From: CAWAPS01 sp963783945
Lineage (GTDB): Bacteria; Actinomycetota; Acidimicrobiia; Acidimicrobiales; Palsa-688
Direction: 5' to 3'
Length of the DNA: 64,000 bases
Assembly (NCBI GenBank): GCA_963783945.1
Contig: CAWAPS010000007.1
Span: forward strand, 248,001 to 312,000
The notes beneath the pieces were generated by a model. It was given only the letters and a program-made list of their open reading frames with translations. It ran no database searches and was not told where the DNA came from. How positions within the stretch are numbered: the stretch's first letter is position 1; every line of letters begins with the position of its first letter. This document shows positions 30,198 to 40,755 of this stretch, in pieces. A program made the position numbers and the translations under genes.

Positions 30198-33100
30198 TCA
30201 CGGCCTTTTTCTGCGTGACTTGGGCGCGAACACGTCGGCGGGTAATTCAGCGCGGGCACGCGCTAGAACCTCTTCGGCCTCGGCGCGGAAGGCGGTCAGC
30301 TCCGAGATATACTGCGCCGACAGGTTCTTGCGCTTGTTCCACCACAGCACGGCGCGGTCGAACCTGTCTCGGGCCTGGGATGCGTGGCCCAGTTTTTGAT
30401 GGGCCATCGCCAGGAAGAACAGGTCGAAGGCGTCGAATTCGCCTTTCCCCGCGGCGAGACTTTGGTCCAGGACCGAGATCGCCTCGGCGTACTGCCCCGC
30501 GCGATACAGAGCCACACCCAGGGTATTGAGAGAAACCTGCTGGCCGGGAGCCAGTGCGACGGATCGTCGCGCGAGCGCTATAGCCAGCTCGGGGTCGCGC
30601 TGGGTGATGGGGCCGGTCGCGTAAGCCCAGGCCCGCTCGTTAAGCGCTCTCGCGTCTTTGGGCAGCAACGCGCTGGCCTTCTCACGGTCGGCGCGGGCTT
30701 GCTCACGATCGCCGAGGGCCTCGCGGATGATGCCGCGGAGGTCGTACAGGTTGTCATCCTTGGGGTATTTCGGAATGAGAATGTCGAGGTCGGCCAGTGC
30801 CTCGCGGTGCTTGCCGAGCCGGACCAGGGCCTGCGCCCGGCGATATCGCGCTCGGTCCAGATCCGGCTCTGCGACGAGGATACGGCTGAAGTCTGCGATC
30901 GCCAGGTCGGGCTGGCTCAAGGCCAGGGCGAGCAGGCCACGTTGAAGCCGGGCATCGCGATCATCGGGCGTTCGTTCGAGCACCCGGCCGAAGACCGCGA
31001 GCGCGCCGGCCAGGTTGCCCGTTTCCTGGTACGCCTCGCCCAGCAGCCAGGAGGCATCGGAATCGTCCGGATGAATTCGGAGCCGATGTTCGAGGTCGGC
31101 GATCGCGTCGCGCCATTTCTTCTCCTGGGTGAACAGCCAGCCGCGGTGGATCAGGGCTTCGGCATCGTCGGGCTTGGCGGCGAGCCGGCGGTTCATCTCG
31201 GCCAGCTCAGCGGCACGGCGAGCCCGGGGCTCGACGACTTCGCCCAGGACCCGAACCAGCCTTGGCGGGGGCAGCGGACCAGCGGCGTCGCTCGCGGCCG
31301 AAGCGGTCGGATACGGCGGTGCGTCCCAGTCCAACCCCATCGGCTTGAGCTGCTCGCGGATCCGCCGCAGGTCCCACACCAGCGCGGTCTTTTGGTTCGT
31401 GCTTGCAACCAGTTTCGTGCCGTCGGGGCTGAAGGCGAGCGGTGTCGGGGTCACCGGCTGCAAGGTCGTCAGCCGCGTAAGCTCCCGGCCGGTGGAGGCG
31501 TCGGCCAGCAGCACTTGATCGGGCGCGATTCCCAGGGCCATCAGCCGGCCGTCGCTGGTGAACGCCGGTGGCTGGTACCCACTGTGGCTCTGGTCGATCC
31601 GATGGTCCAGGTCCCACGTCCCGACGCGCCAGAAGTCGTATGTCCGCTTCCCCCCATCGGGGTACGTGCACGAAACGAGCCAGCGGCCGTCGCGGCTGAA
31701 GACGCTGAAGAATTTCGTCAGGTTGACGGCATCCTTCGGTCTCAAGGTGCGCTCGAGCCGGCGCCGGCGCAGGTCCCAGACTCGTACCCCAGCCTCGTAC
31801 CAGCCGCCGACCGCGAGCCAGTGGCCGTCCGGGCTCACGGCGACCGTGGACATACGGTGATTCCCGCCGCTGTCGAGGGACGTTGCCCGGCTCCAGGCCG
31901 GGTGGGGACGGCTGGAGTCGATGAGCAAGACTCTTGCATTGGCGTTGTCGCCCAAGGCCAAAGTCCGATGATCAGGCAGCCAGGCCGCGCTTTCCCAGCC
32001 GACGCCCACGTTTTCCCTCAGCAGCTCGGGTGGACCCACGCAGATTGCGTCCGGCCCGCGCCCGGAATCCAAGCGGATCGGCCAGCGATGCAAGCCCCAC
32101 TTGCTCGAGGTGATGAGGCTCTGCCCGTCGGAGTGAAACAACACGGTATCGCTGTGACCGGCCTTGAGGTGGGCCAATTCGCGGCCCGTGTCGGCCTCCC
32201 ACAGGCGGACGTCCCCACCAGCGGTTGCTAGCAGCCTGCCATCAGGGCTGACATCAGCGCAGTGCACAATCGTCGCGTCCCGCGCCTCGGATCGGTTGCC
32301 GAGCATGCCGGGGTGAAGGGTCCGGCACTCTGAGGCTGCGGCTACGTCCCAGACGCCGACCTTCCCATCCGCAACGAAGGTCAGTCGGCGGTCGTCCAGT
32401 GAGAAGCGTTGGAACCAACCTGGAGCGATCGCCAGGGGCTCCCCCGAGGCCGCGTCCCAGAGTCGCCCCGTGCCGTCTTCGCTCATGGTCGCCAGCATGT
32501 AGCCCGTGTGCGCGAACCAGGCGGCGCCGATATGGGCGGTGTGTCCCTGAAGTATCGATGACAGCGCCCCGCGGCGGACGTTCCGGACGTAGACGCGGCC
32601 GTCATGACCACCGCCGCCGACCGCCAGCAACTGTCCATCGGCGCTCCAGGCCATAGCACCGTTGCCGACCTGCGACCGCCAATCAGCCAGCACGCGGCCG
32701 GTTTCGAGCTCCATGATCACGACGCGCGGCGCCGCCTCGTCGGTGTTGCTAACTGCGAGTCGCCGGCCCTCGGGATCGAGCGCCGAATACTTCGGCACGA
32801 ACTCCAGCGGCAACCGCCGGACCACCCGGCGCTCGACTCGGTCCCACACAGCGATCCCCCCTTCCATCGGGCGGAACAGCAGCCGGCGGCCATCGGGGTG
32901 GAATTGCAGTAATGTGCAGCTCGACAGGCTCCCGAGCAGCTCCCGACGTCCCAGGTGCCATACCCGCAGTAGCTCGCCCCCGCCACCCAGGCCGCAGGCC
33001 ACGAGCAGCTCGCCGTCAGGGCTGAATACAGACCCGGCGTACCCGAAACTGCGCTGATCCGGACCCGGCAGGCGGAAGAGCTCACGGTCGTCGTCCAGCT

Positions 33101-35172
33101 GGCGCACGACGACCGTGCCGGAGTGCTCCGTGACCGCGTACCGCTGGAAAGTGTGATCGAAGTTGATCGCGACGACGTCGCCGCAGTCGCGCTGCCAGCG
33201 CGGCCGGAGGTCAGTCAGACCCAGCGCGGCAATGGCCTGGTTGCGGATGTCGGGCAATCGTTTCCGGCCCTCGGGGTCAGCGCCCAAGACCTGCGCGGCC
33301 TTGCCGAGCCGGTCCAGGCTGTCGAACCGCTGGCCGATCAACCCGGTGGCGCTGCATGCCGCCCCCTCGGAGACCAGTGACGCGCCCAGCGCCAGTTGGG
33401 AATTGTGCTCGGCGTTCTCGGCCCGGGAAAGGCTCGCCTTGGTCCGGCTTTGCTCGAACCGGACGTCGTCGCGTTGCTCGCGGAATGTCCAGGCCGCCAC
33501 GGTCGCGCCAATCGCGATGAAAACCGTCATGGCAGCGGCCAGGGTGGTGAGGCCCGCCACCAAGGGGTTGCGCTTGCTCCACCGCCAGATCCGCTCGGAC
33601 GCCGAGATCGGTCGCGAGCGGATCGGCCGGTTCTCGATGAACCTCCGCAGCTCCTCCGCCAGCTCGTCGGCCGTGGCGAACCGGTCGTTCGGGTCCTTGG
33701 CCAGCGCCTTGAGGATAATCGTCTCCAGGTCGCGAGGGATGCGATGGTCGAGCTGCCGCGCCGGCGCGGGCGGCTCGTGTACGATCTGGTCGATCAACCG
33801 CACCCGGTCTGCACTCTCAAACACCGGGCGCAACGTCAACAGCTCGTACAAGGTCGCGCCCAGGGCGTAGATGTCGCACCGGCGGTCAGAGACGCCTCGA
33901 AATCGCTCGGGGGCCATGTACCGCAAGGTCCCAACCAGGTCCTGCGACTGAGACAGATCCTCGCCTTCCTCGAATTTCGCCAGGCCGAAGTCAGTAACCC
34001 AGACATTGCCGACCGCATCCAGGAGCAGGTTTGACGGCTTGATGTCGCGGTGCAGCACGCCATGCTTGTGGGCGTGCGCCAGCGCGTCGGCCACCTGGGC
34101 GCCCAGGCGTGCGACCTCGCGGTTATAGCGATCCTCGCCGTGACCGGCCAACGAAGAGGACGATGAGCCGGGCGCGGATTCAGACTGCTTTCGGGCCTCG
34201 TCTCTCGTTGAGGGCGGGGGGGAGACCGCGCTGGACCAGGTTCGAGCTCGATGTTGCCTGTCATCGACGGGCTCGAATCGTTCTCGTGCGCGATGGGCTC
34301 GGTGGCCGGGTGCAGGGCTTTCTCCAGGTCGAGAGCCACGCTGGCGGCCGGGGCGAACTGCCCTGTGAAGAGCCCGTGGGTGACGGTCTGCATCAAGGGA
34401 TCGGGCGAGCCTCGGTCTGGTCCGCGCTCTGGATCGCCTGAGGCGGCGCGGGGTTCTCGTGCGTGTTCGGGTCTGGTCCGGCTGCGACCGGCGCGGTCTT
34501 CTCTCGGCTTTGGATCGATCGCAGCCGGCGGACGTCGGTCAGGATCTCGTCCAGGCTGTGACCGGCGATGTACTGCATGGCGTAGTAGCAGACGCCGTCG
34601 TGCTCGCCGTAGTCGAAGACCGAGACAATATTGGTGTGGTGCAACTGGGCCGCGGAGCGGGCTTCGTTGTGGAACCGCCGGAGGTAGCCGGCGCTAGAGC
34701 GGAACCGTGGGTGCATGACCTTGAGCGCCACGTGGCTGTGGAGCGATTCCCGCACTGCCTCGTAGACGACGCCCATGCCCCCTTCGCCGATGCAGCCCAG
34801 GATACGGTAGTCGCCGAGCCGCTGGGGCCACGGTCCGGCTCGGTCGCCAACGGGTGCCGTCAGCCCGGCCGCTGGATCGTAGATGTCGGTCGCGCTGGAG
34901 GCGCCGGCCTGTGCGACCGCGCCACCCACGGAGCCCAGTTGCTCGATTTCGACCAGCGCAGGGAGCAGCTCGCGGATGTCGTTGGCCAGCGCGGGGCAGC
35001 GCCCGACGTACTCGGTCAGCGACGGCCGCTCTCCGTTGCGGAACCGCGCCAGGAATGACTCCAGGATCGGCCCCAGCGGCTCGCGGGCTGAAGTAGGCGC
35101 GCTATCGGCGTCGGGTTCGCGCTCACGCTTGTTTTCTCGATCCTTCTCGTCTTGTGTCTCGCCAGTGCTCAT
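30198..35172 (-). CDS. Ser/Thr protein kinase with WD40 and TPR repeats (paralogue 2)
   Basis: The ATG at 35172 overlaps the stop of the sigma gene by four bases. The order is an acidic N-terminus (FLARFRNGERPSLTEYVGRC), a kinase domain (GEGGMGVVYEA, HRDIKPSNLLL, DFGLAKFEEG) with a long insertion, a membrane segment (GLTTLAAAMTVFIAIGATVAA), WD40-like repeats, and at the C-terminus tetratricopeptide repeats (WLLGEAYQETGNLAGALAVFGRVLERTPDDRDA and following), ending in basic residues. Frame breaks lie near 34398 and 34225, both in the insertion region, judged against paralogue 1. The product is about 1650 residues. It shares near-identical kinase and insertion sequence with the gene downstream but diverges in the sensor part, as expected for a duplicated receptor kinase with a changing input domain. 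Confidence 0.87.
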
Positions 35173-35842
35173 TTCCAGGACTCCGCGGCACCACCCGGCA
35201 GGCCGGTCAGGGTCTCCTTGAGGCGTCTCAGGGCACGGACGTAGCGCTTGGCGGCGCCCGACTCGCTCAGCTTGAGAACGCGGGCGCACTCGCCGTTGGT
35301 CAGTTGCTCGAAGTGCCGCAGCGCGAGCACTTCGCGGTCGATCGGGTCCATGCTGTTCAAGGCCTCCTCGAGGCGGAGCTTGCGCTCGGCGCGGATGGCC
35401 ACCTCGCTGGCGCGGGTGTCGTGGCCCAGGAGCTGGGCGGCCAGGGCCGCCGAGGTCGCATGGGGAATGCGGCCGCCGTCGATCGAGATTTCTCGGCCGG
35501 CGTCACGGCCCTGGACGCCCAGGTGGCGCCGGTGCAGCGCCTGGAGGGCCTGGGCGGTGAGAAACCGAAGCCAGAGAAAGAGCGGCATGGGCGCCGACTC
35601 ACGGATATACTCAGGGAGCCGGCGGGCGGCCTCCAGGTACGCGTCCTGGATCACGTCGGAGGGATCAACCCGCCCCTGGAGCCGGCGGTCCATGCGCAGT
35701 GCCACCATCCGCCGCAGTCTCTCTCGATGCTGAGCCAGCACCGCGCCCCACGCCGCGTGGTCACCCCGCGCGGCCGCCTCGAGCCGCTGGCGCTCTCGCC
35801 ATCGCCATCGCCATCGAGTCGTGCCGGGTCGGTCGTGCCCAT
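35169..35842 (-). CDS. ECF-family sigma factor coupled to the downstream kinase
   Basis: Region 2 reads RLRRMVALRMDRRLQGRVDPSDVIQDAYLEAARRLPEY and LFLWLRFLTAQALQALHRRHLG. Region 4 reads LNSMDPIDREVLALRHFEQLTNGECARVLKLSESGAAKRYVRALRRL. The family is planctomycete-specific and usually paired with such kinases. The start is uncertain: an ATG at 35842 (MGTTDPARL) needs a frameshift near 35790, next to a (GATGGC)3 tract prone to slippage, while an in-frame alternative begins at 35912 with an unlikely N-terminus. The ATGA overlap with the kinase implies co-translation, and the kinase probably controls this factor or shares its pathway (inference). Confidence 0.87.
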
Positions 35843-36000
35843 AAGAGAGTAGACTGCACGCGGGTGACCGTTCGGGACAAGCCACCGATATTTTTCTTGG
35901 AAGTCGTATCACGATTTGACTTAACTTCTGATTCGACAGTCAAGATTTCAGGTTCGTCCGGTTTTCGCGCACGCCGAACGGGAGCAGTCGGCTAACGAGG

Positions 36001-36078
36001 GGAATATCAGACACCCAGTTTCGGATGTCAGGCTAAAGCCTAACCTACCTCAGCGGGATATCAGACATCCAGTTTTCG
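36001..36078. repeat. Short direct repeat in an intergenic region
   Basis: GGAATATCAGACACCCAGTT at 36001 is repeated imperfectly at 36056 (GGATATCAGACATCCAGTTT), with a small AGGCTAAAGCCT palindrome between. No gene covers it. It marks the start of a patch of broken genes. Confidence 0.55.
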
Positions 36079-36120
36079 CGATTGAGATGCGACCGTCCTC
36101 CGCCACCCGTAGCACTACCG

Positions 36121-36294
36121 TCACAGCTTGCTCGCATTGTCGTTGAGGATCAACTCGCGAAGCCGGGCTTCCGCTCGCGCTGCCTCCGCGGGCGAAATGT
36201 GCTCGAGTGAGCTTTCCAACGCAGGCTCATCAATTGACGATGTGCCGTTTTGTGCCGAATCGGAAAGACTCGCCGGGAATGACCGGACCCGAAT
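36121..36294 (-). pseudogene. Possible C-terminal remnant of an unrecognised gene
   Basis: On the minus strand about 55 residues ending ISPAEAARAEARLRELILNDNASKL follow directly after the 20-base junction repeat. The helical, charged ending looks like true protein sequence, but there is no start of its own: the frame enters from the junction. I cannot name it. It could also be chance coding. Confidence 0.35.
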
Positions 36295-36314
36295 AGTGGG
36301 TGTCTTAGCGTCAT
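36295..36314. repeat. 20-base junction repeat, copy 2
   Basis: Identical to 13827-13846. It separates the unrecognised remnant on the left from an acetyltransferase gene that has lost its start on the right. Confidence 0.6.
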
Positions 36315-36613
36315 ATATTCTGAAACCCAATCAGCCCGGTCTGGGTTCGCACGTGTCCAACGCCGCCTTTATGGTCTCGCCGTCGGCTCGTGGCCTCGGC
36401 ATCGGCCGGGCTATGGGTGAGCATTGCCTGGAAGAGGCACGGCGCCTCGGCTATCGGGCGATGCAGTTTAGCTTCGTGGTCTCGACGAACGAGGCCGCGG
36501 TCAAGCTGTGGGAGCGGCTCGGCTTTACCATCGTCGGCACCCTCCCTGGTGCCTTCCGCCATGGGACCCGCGGTTTCGTCGATGCCTACGTCATGTTCCA
36601 GACACTCCTCTGA
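36315..36613 (+). pseudogene. GNAT N-acetyltransferase, N-terminally truncated
   Basis: The frame reads ILKPNQPGLGSHVSNAAFMVSPSARGLGIGRAMGEHCLEEARRLGYRAMQF and NEAAVKLWERLGFTIVGTLPGAFRH. The acetyl-CoA-binding loop appears as RGLGIGRAM, and the C-terminal strand and NxxAxxLWxxLGF motif are complete. Members have about 165 residues; the first 60 or so are missing and the match starts at the 20-base junction repeat. The upstream continuation of the frame shows no family similarity, so the gene is probably dead. Confidence 0.75.
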
Positions 36614-36624
36614 GCGAGCACAAG

Positions 36625-36930
36625 ATGTTCGTTTACCTTGGTTCGACGGCTCTGGTCACCGGGGCGTCCAAAGGGCTGGGGGAAGTCTTTGCGGATGCTC
36701 TTGCTGCGCGTGCCATGAACCTGGTTCTGGTCGCCCGCTCAGTTGCTGCATTACGGGGGCTCGCGGACCGGCTCACGGCCAAGTACGACGCGCAGTGCAT
36801 CGCCCTCAACGCCGACCTCGCCGATCCAGACGCCGTCAGCCAGGTCGGGGCGGAGCTCGAGCGACAAGGGATTCAGATCGATCTTTTGATCAATAATGCA
36901 GGTTCTTTGATGGAACTGCGACCGCCTTGA
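36625..36930 (+). pseudogene. Short-chain dehydrogenase/reductase, C-terminally truncated
   Basis: From the ATG at 36625 the protein reads MFVYLGSTALVTGASKGLG, with the NAD(P)-binding TGxxxGxG motif, then ALNADLADPDAV and LLINNAGS (the NNAG motif). The family is about 250 residues long; here the match ends after 100 residues at LMELRPP and a stop, before the catalytic Tyr-x-x-x-Lys. It has the coenzyme-binding half only and cannot be active. Confidence 0.75.
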
Positions 36931-37051
36931 CTGCGAGGGACATGGACAGTTCGGAAGTGGTCGTTCGAGAAATGTTGAGGGCTTTCGATCGCGGGAAAGC
37001 CGTCGCCTATCCCGGTCGGCTGAGCGTGCGTGCCGCCACCTGGTTGCCTCG

Positions 37052-37507
37052 TTAGCTGTCTCGATCTCTTATCGTACGAATCGCGAGGTCTACACCGTCC
37101 CGAACATGACGTCCCGCCGCTCTTCCGGTCCGAAAGACGAACGCGTTGTCGGCGCAGTGCGCGTCGACGAAGCGGACGGCGGCCGTGGCCCCGCCGCGCC
37201 CTTCAATGTGGTAGCAGTGGGGTGAGAGTTTTGGCAGCCAATGGGCGGTGAGAACGAGAGCGGTCGCCTTCAGTACCAGGGCATCGAGGGCCGACCAGAC
37301 CTCGATGGTCTCGTCGCCGGCCGGTAATCGCTGCACGGCACCGATCCGACAAACCTCGGCCTGCAACTACTCCTGAAGTTTTGGGCGGAGTTCCTCCGGT
37401 CGCCAGCGGACATCCCAGACGTCATCATTCGGGGAGTAGTCGAGGCGGCGCTCACACAGCCAGGGATAGACCTGGTTCAGGACCGACTCGGAAGCGATCT
37501 CGTCCAT
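37052..37507 (-). pseudogene. Reverse transcriptase (group II intron-like), N-terminal fragment with stop
   Basis: From an ATG at 37507 the frame reads MDEIASESVLNQVYPWLCERR and DYSPNDDVWDVRWRPEEL, then a TAG stop at codon 47 (37367-37369), then LQAEVCRIGAVQRL, IEVWSALDALVLKATALVL, SPHCYHIEGRGGATAAVRF and NAFVFRTG. This matches the first third of a reverse transcriptase class with a DALVLKA block and a GHGGAKAAVR-like block ahead of the first catalytic aspartate. The match ends before any catalytic motif. It belongs to a different class from the DGR enzyme. Confidence 0.65.
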
Positions 37508-37593
37508 CCAGTCCGTCGGCGTCGACGTCAGAGCCCTGAAATCGAGGGCTTACCCGACCCATGAACTCCACTCCCTCTCCGGAAACGTGGCCC

Positions 37594-38052
37594 GATTGGG
37601 AACAAATTGGGAACAGTATTGGCAACGTCAGCCCCATGCGACCACAATGCGAAAATACCAAGGTGGCGACGTACGAGCCTTGGATTCGCAAACATTAAGC
37701 ACCACCGCAACCTGTTTCCAATGCGACGGCTACGGCAGACGTACCGGACTCAAAATCCGGTCCTCGCAAGAGGGTGTGGGTTCAAGTCCCACCTTCGGTA
37801 TTAAAGCAACTTCGCCACCCAATTCGCGCAAGGGTCGAGGCGCGGGCCAACTGCGGCTCAGCGAGGCGTACCACGGATGGTTCCTTTGGAGTGGCGCATT
37901 CATCGATCGATTCCTGACGATGATGGGCGGTTAACCTCGGCACTTCGGGAGCTGGTCAGCAATCGATGCGTGAGTTCGCCAGCAGTTGAGGGGCCTCGAG
38001 GAGGAGTGGGATGAATCCGGAACATCCAAAATAACTTGAAAATGGGTCTGAC
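37594..38052 (+). repeat. att-like repeat copy C, long form
   Basis: The first 207 bases are the conserved repeat with the tRNA-Leu(CAA) 3' half (37733-37800: anticodon arm CCGGACTCAAAATCCGG, variable arm TCCTCGCAAGAGGG, T arm, acceptor strand CTTCGGT). A further 250 bases, shared only with copy D, follow (CAACTTCGCCACCCAATTCG to GAATCCGGAACATCC). The tRNA half looks undamaged but has no 5' half. Copies C and D form direct repeats around the WD40-like gene. Confidence 0.8.
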
Positions 38053-38084
38053 CCCCTGGGTGACGTCCAACCGGACGATCGATG

Positions 38085-40054
38085 TTAACATCCCACACCG
38101 CGGCAACGCTCCTCGAGCAGCCCCTGGGTGATCGGGATGCCCTGAAGACGGCGCTCTGCCGTACGCATGGCCATTCCGCCAGGCAGAGTTGCGAGATAGG
38201 TACGGTATCCCCGGAATTCAGATAGGTATGGTGGCCCCGGTATTCCTACGTCTTGCGAACGGCCTGATAGTCCCAGCATTGAAGTGCCGGACCACTCGTT
38301 TCTCGATTCGGCGACGACCTCACCCGATCGTATGAGGGCAAGGGTACTGCGATCGTGTGATAACGCTACGCGGTGGATTGGTCGTAGGCCGGCTGGCTCC
38401 AGGAGTACCTCGGAGCGTCTGGATGGGAATTCGATAAAGTGCACACGTCCGCTTTCACCCGCGAAGAGAATACGGCCGGCGCGGGGTCGAACGCGATGTC
38501 ATAGATGTAAGCGCCCCGAGTGCCTGGTATTTGCGCGGGGTCGACGCCAGCGATTGGATCGGGAAGGACCCCGTGGGAACTTGCGATCTCTTCCCACAAG
38601 TACACGCACAAGCCTGTCATGGTTCCCAGGCATAGCCGCTCGCCCGATGAGTCGAACCGCATGCAGAAGATACCCCCGGGTGGGCTGCTATTAGTGGCTG
38701 CGTCGACCATCATATGAACGAGTTGGGCACGGTAGTCCCGCTCAAACTGTTGCGTGAACTCCTTGACCGAATTTGACCCCGCGGGCAGTGCGGTTTTCTT
38801 CATAATCTTGCGCATGGCACTCATTTGTTTGCGTATGGCCGCTTCCATTCCTGGCGCTTCGAGATAGCGACGACCTGCCTCCTCGGCGAACTTCGCTGCC
38901 ATTTGATGCGTGACCCGGCCGGTTGATACGTCGACGACCAGGAAGCGATCAAGGCTGTCAATCACGACGAGGCTTGCCCCGGATGGATGAACCGCAGCTA
39001 GCTTGACGTCGCTTAGTGAGATGAAACGAAAACCCACGCGATCCACGGGTGGAATCCGATCCTGCTCACCTACCCGGCCGGAACTGACCGACACCATCGC
39101 CAAATCACCCGCCGCAAAGCCGAGCCAGTGTGCCGAGTCTGTTTTGGGCGTCTCGGCGACGAGCCGGTTCTCTCTGGTGTCCCAGAGTGCCACCCGCGAG
39201 ATACCAGCCGGGGAAGTGGAAGCGACGGAAAGATATCGACCGGAATCGCTCAACGCGAGGCTGTCGACGTGTGCATCAACGGCCCAGGGGGTCGGCGTCG
39301 GAGCGCTCGCCCATGGGAGTCCGTATCGCTCCAACGGCCGGGGCTGTTGTTCCGCGTTCGCGAGACGGCTCACTGCGACCAGAAATCCCTGGCCATCGGG
39401 CGCGGGGCACAAGCACGGGCCAGGAGTTATCGGGCTGTCGGGCGTACTCCATTCGGCGATGAGTGATTCCCCGGAAACCAACGGGAGCTTCGGTATGTGG
39501 ACGAACTCGTCCCATCCCTCGATGTCATTGGTTTGGTTGTTTTCCAAGAGGTAATCGTAGCTGGTGATGGCATTCCGAAAGCCGAGCGCCTCGGCGAACG
39601 CCTCAAGCAGCTCCGTCGCCAATAGGTCACGTTGGGTACCCTGCGTGAGAAGCCGCTGATTGAGCGATTCGAATCCTGCCTGGTCGCTGACCAAGTGTGC
39701 GAACGCTTCGGGGCGTGAATTCGGTTCCAACGGTTCTTCACCGACGGCTTCATCGCCGTTGACGAGGGCGGAATCGTACGCGTCGACCAGTTCTCCGCCT
39801 CGGTAATACTCGTAGGCGAAGAAATCATCATCGTGAACACGAACTGCGAAGACCTCGCCCGGAAGGCACCGGGCGAGGTCGCCAGCAAGCCCGAGGTCTT
39901 GCCCGCAATCGTCCGGATAGATGCCGATCCAGCCATCGAGAGAGGGCCCAAGGAGGAACTTTCTTCCTGTCTCCCGGGATAAATTCTCCACCGCTGGTCG
40001 GATCGCATCGCGATCGTCGCCACGGACCTGCACCGAGCCGTAGAATCCCCCCAT
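38085..40054 (-). CDS. WD40-like repeat protein enclosed by att-like repeats
   Basis: The likely start is the ATG at 40054 (MGGFYGSVQVRGDDRD). The N-terminal 180 residues resemble a domain for substrate or protein recognition (FLLGPSLDGWIGIYPDD, FAVRVHDDDFFAYEYY), which I cannot name. From about residue 190 the protein has propeller-like repeats (LALSDSGRYLSVASTS, RVALWDTRENRLVAETPK, MRFDSSGERLCLGTMTGLCVYLWEE). A frameshift near 38455 joins the last repeats (HFIEFPSRRSEVLLE, RVALSHDRSTLALIRSG). The true end is uncertain because the frame runs close to repeat C. No catalytic motif is seen. It is the only sizeable gene between copies C and D. Confidence 0.6.
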
Positions 40055-40086
40055 CCGTGCGCTCCGTTGAGAATGCTGGCGGACGA

Positions 40087-40398
40087 TCATCGAATATCGT
40101 CGAGCGCGCCAAAGGTCGCGAGCCCCGGTCGATGAGAGACGCATGCCATGCCAACTCTGGCGTTCGCCGGACGCGTCGTGGGCTCGCGGTGGACGCGGTT
40201 CGCTGGACGGATACCGATTTCCGGCAACCCGCCACACGGTTGTAAGACGTCAGGTGCGGCGCTACGTGTCGCCTGAATTTGCGATCGAGCAACCTTTGCA
40301 GGAGACTCCTTTTTCGGAGGGGCTGCTTTTTTCTTAGTCTTTTTAGCGGCCGCCGTTTTCGCTATCGCCTTCTTAGCCGCGGCTTTCTTCTTGCCCAT
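40087..40398 (-). CDS. Lysine/alanine-rich small basic protein or N-terminus
   Basis: The ATG at 40398 follows a strong AGGAG site. The first 40 residues are histone-H1-like (MGKKKAAAKKAIAKTAAAKK and KKAAPPKKESPAK). The later part loses this character and the frame ends at 40087, just upstream of the WD40-like gene start. Either it is a short nucleic-acid-binding protein, or it is the natural N-terminus of the WD40-like gene separated by a frameshift. The strong ribosome binding site and bias favour a real start here. Confidence 0.5.
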   Translation of the reverse strand: MGKKKAAAKKAIAKTAAAKKTKKKAAPPKKESPAKVARSQIQATRSAAPDVLQPCGGLPEIGIRPANRVHREPTTRPANARVGMACVSHRPGLATFGALDDIR

Positions 40399-40755
40399 TG
40401 TCGCTCCTGAGAGCCTAACCGAGAACCAACTGAAACGACTGGCAAAACAGGTCGTCCAAAGCTAGCAAAAAAGTCTTGGGATGGGCTTTGCATCACAATC
40501 AGGTCACGAATATATGCCTCATCCATCGCGAACGCCAGCAATCTCCTTTGGGTTACTGAACGGGTTCGAGAGCACACTCACCTCATCGAAATGGGCGAGC
40601 CTCGCTAAACGATTTCAGGACGCCGCGTACGGCGACATCGATGACCTGGTCAAACGGGGCATCCTGGCAAGGAGAAACGGAAGGTGGTCTCGGAGGCAGG
40701 CCACGATGGCCGTCGGCCATCCCCGCCCTGCCCGAACGCAACGGCCAGCGAGACC
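40399..40755. other. Intergenic stretch before repeat D
   Basis: About 360 bases with no supportable gene. It presumably carries the promoter of the leftward lysine-rich gene. Confidence 0.35.

Noticed and set aside
37052..37507. The reverse transcriptase fragment as donor enzyme for the DGR
   Set aside because: It belongs to a group II intron-like class, has a stop at codon 47 and lacks all catalytic motifs.
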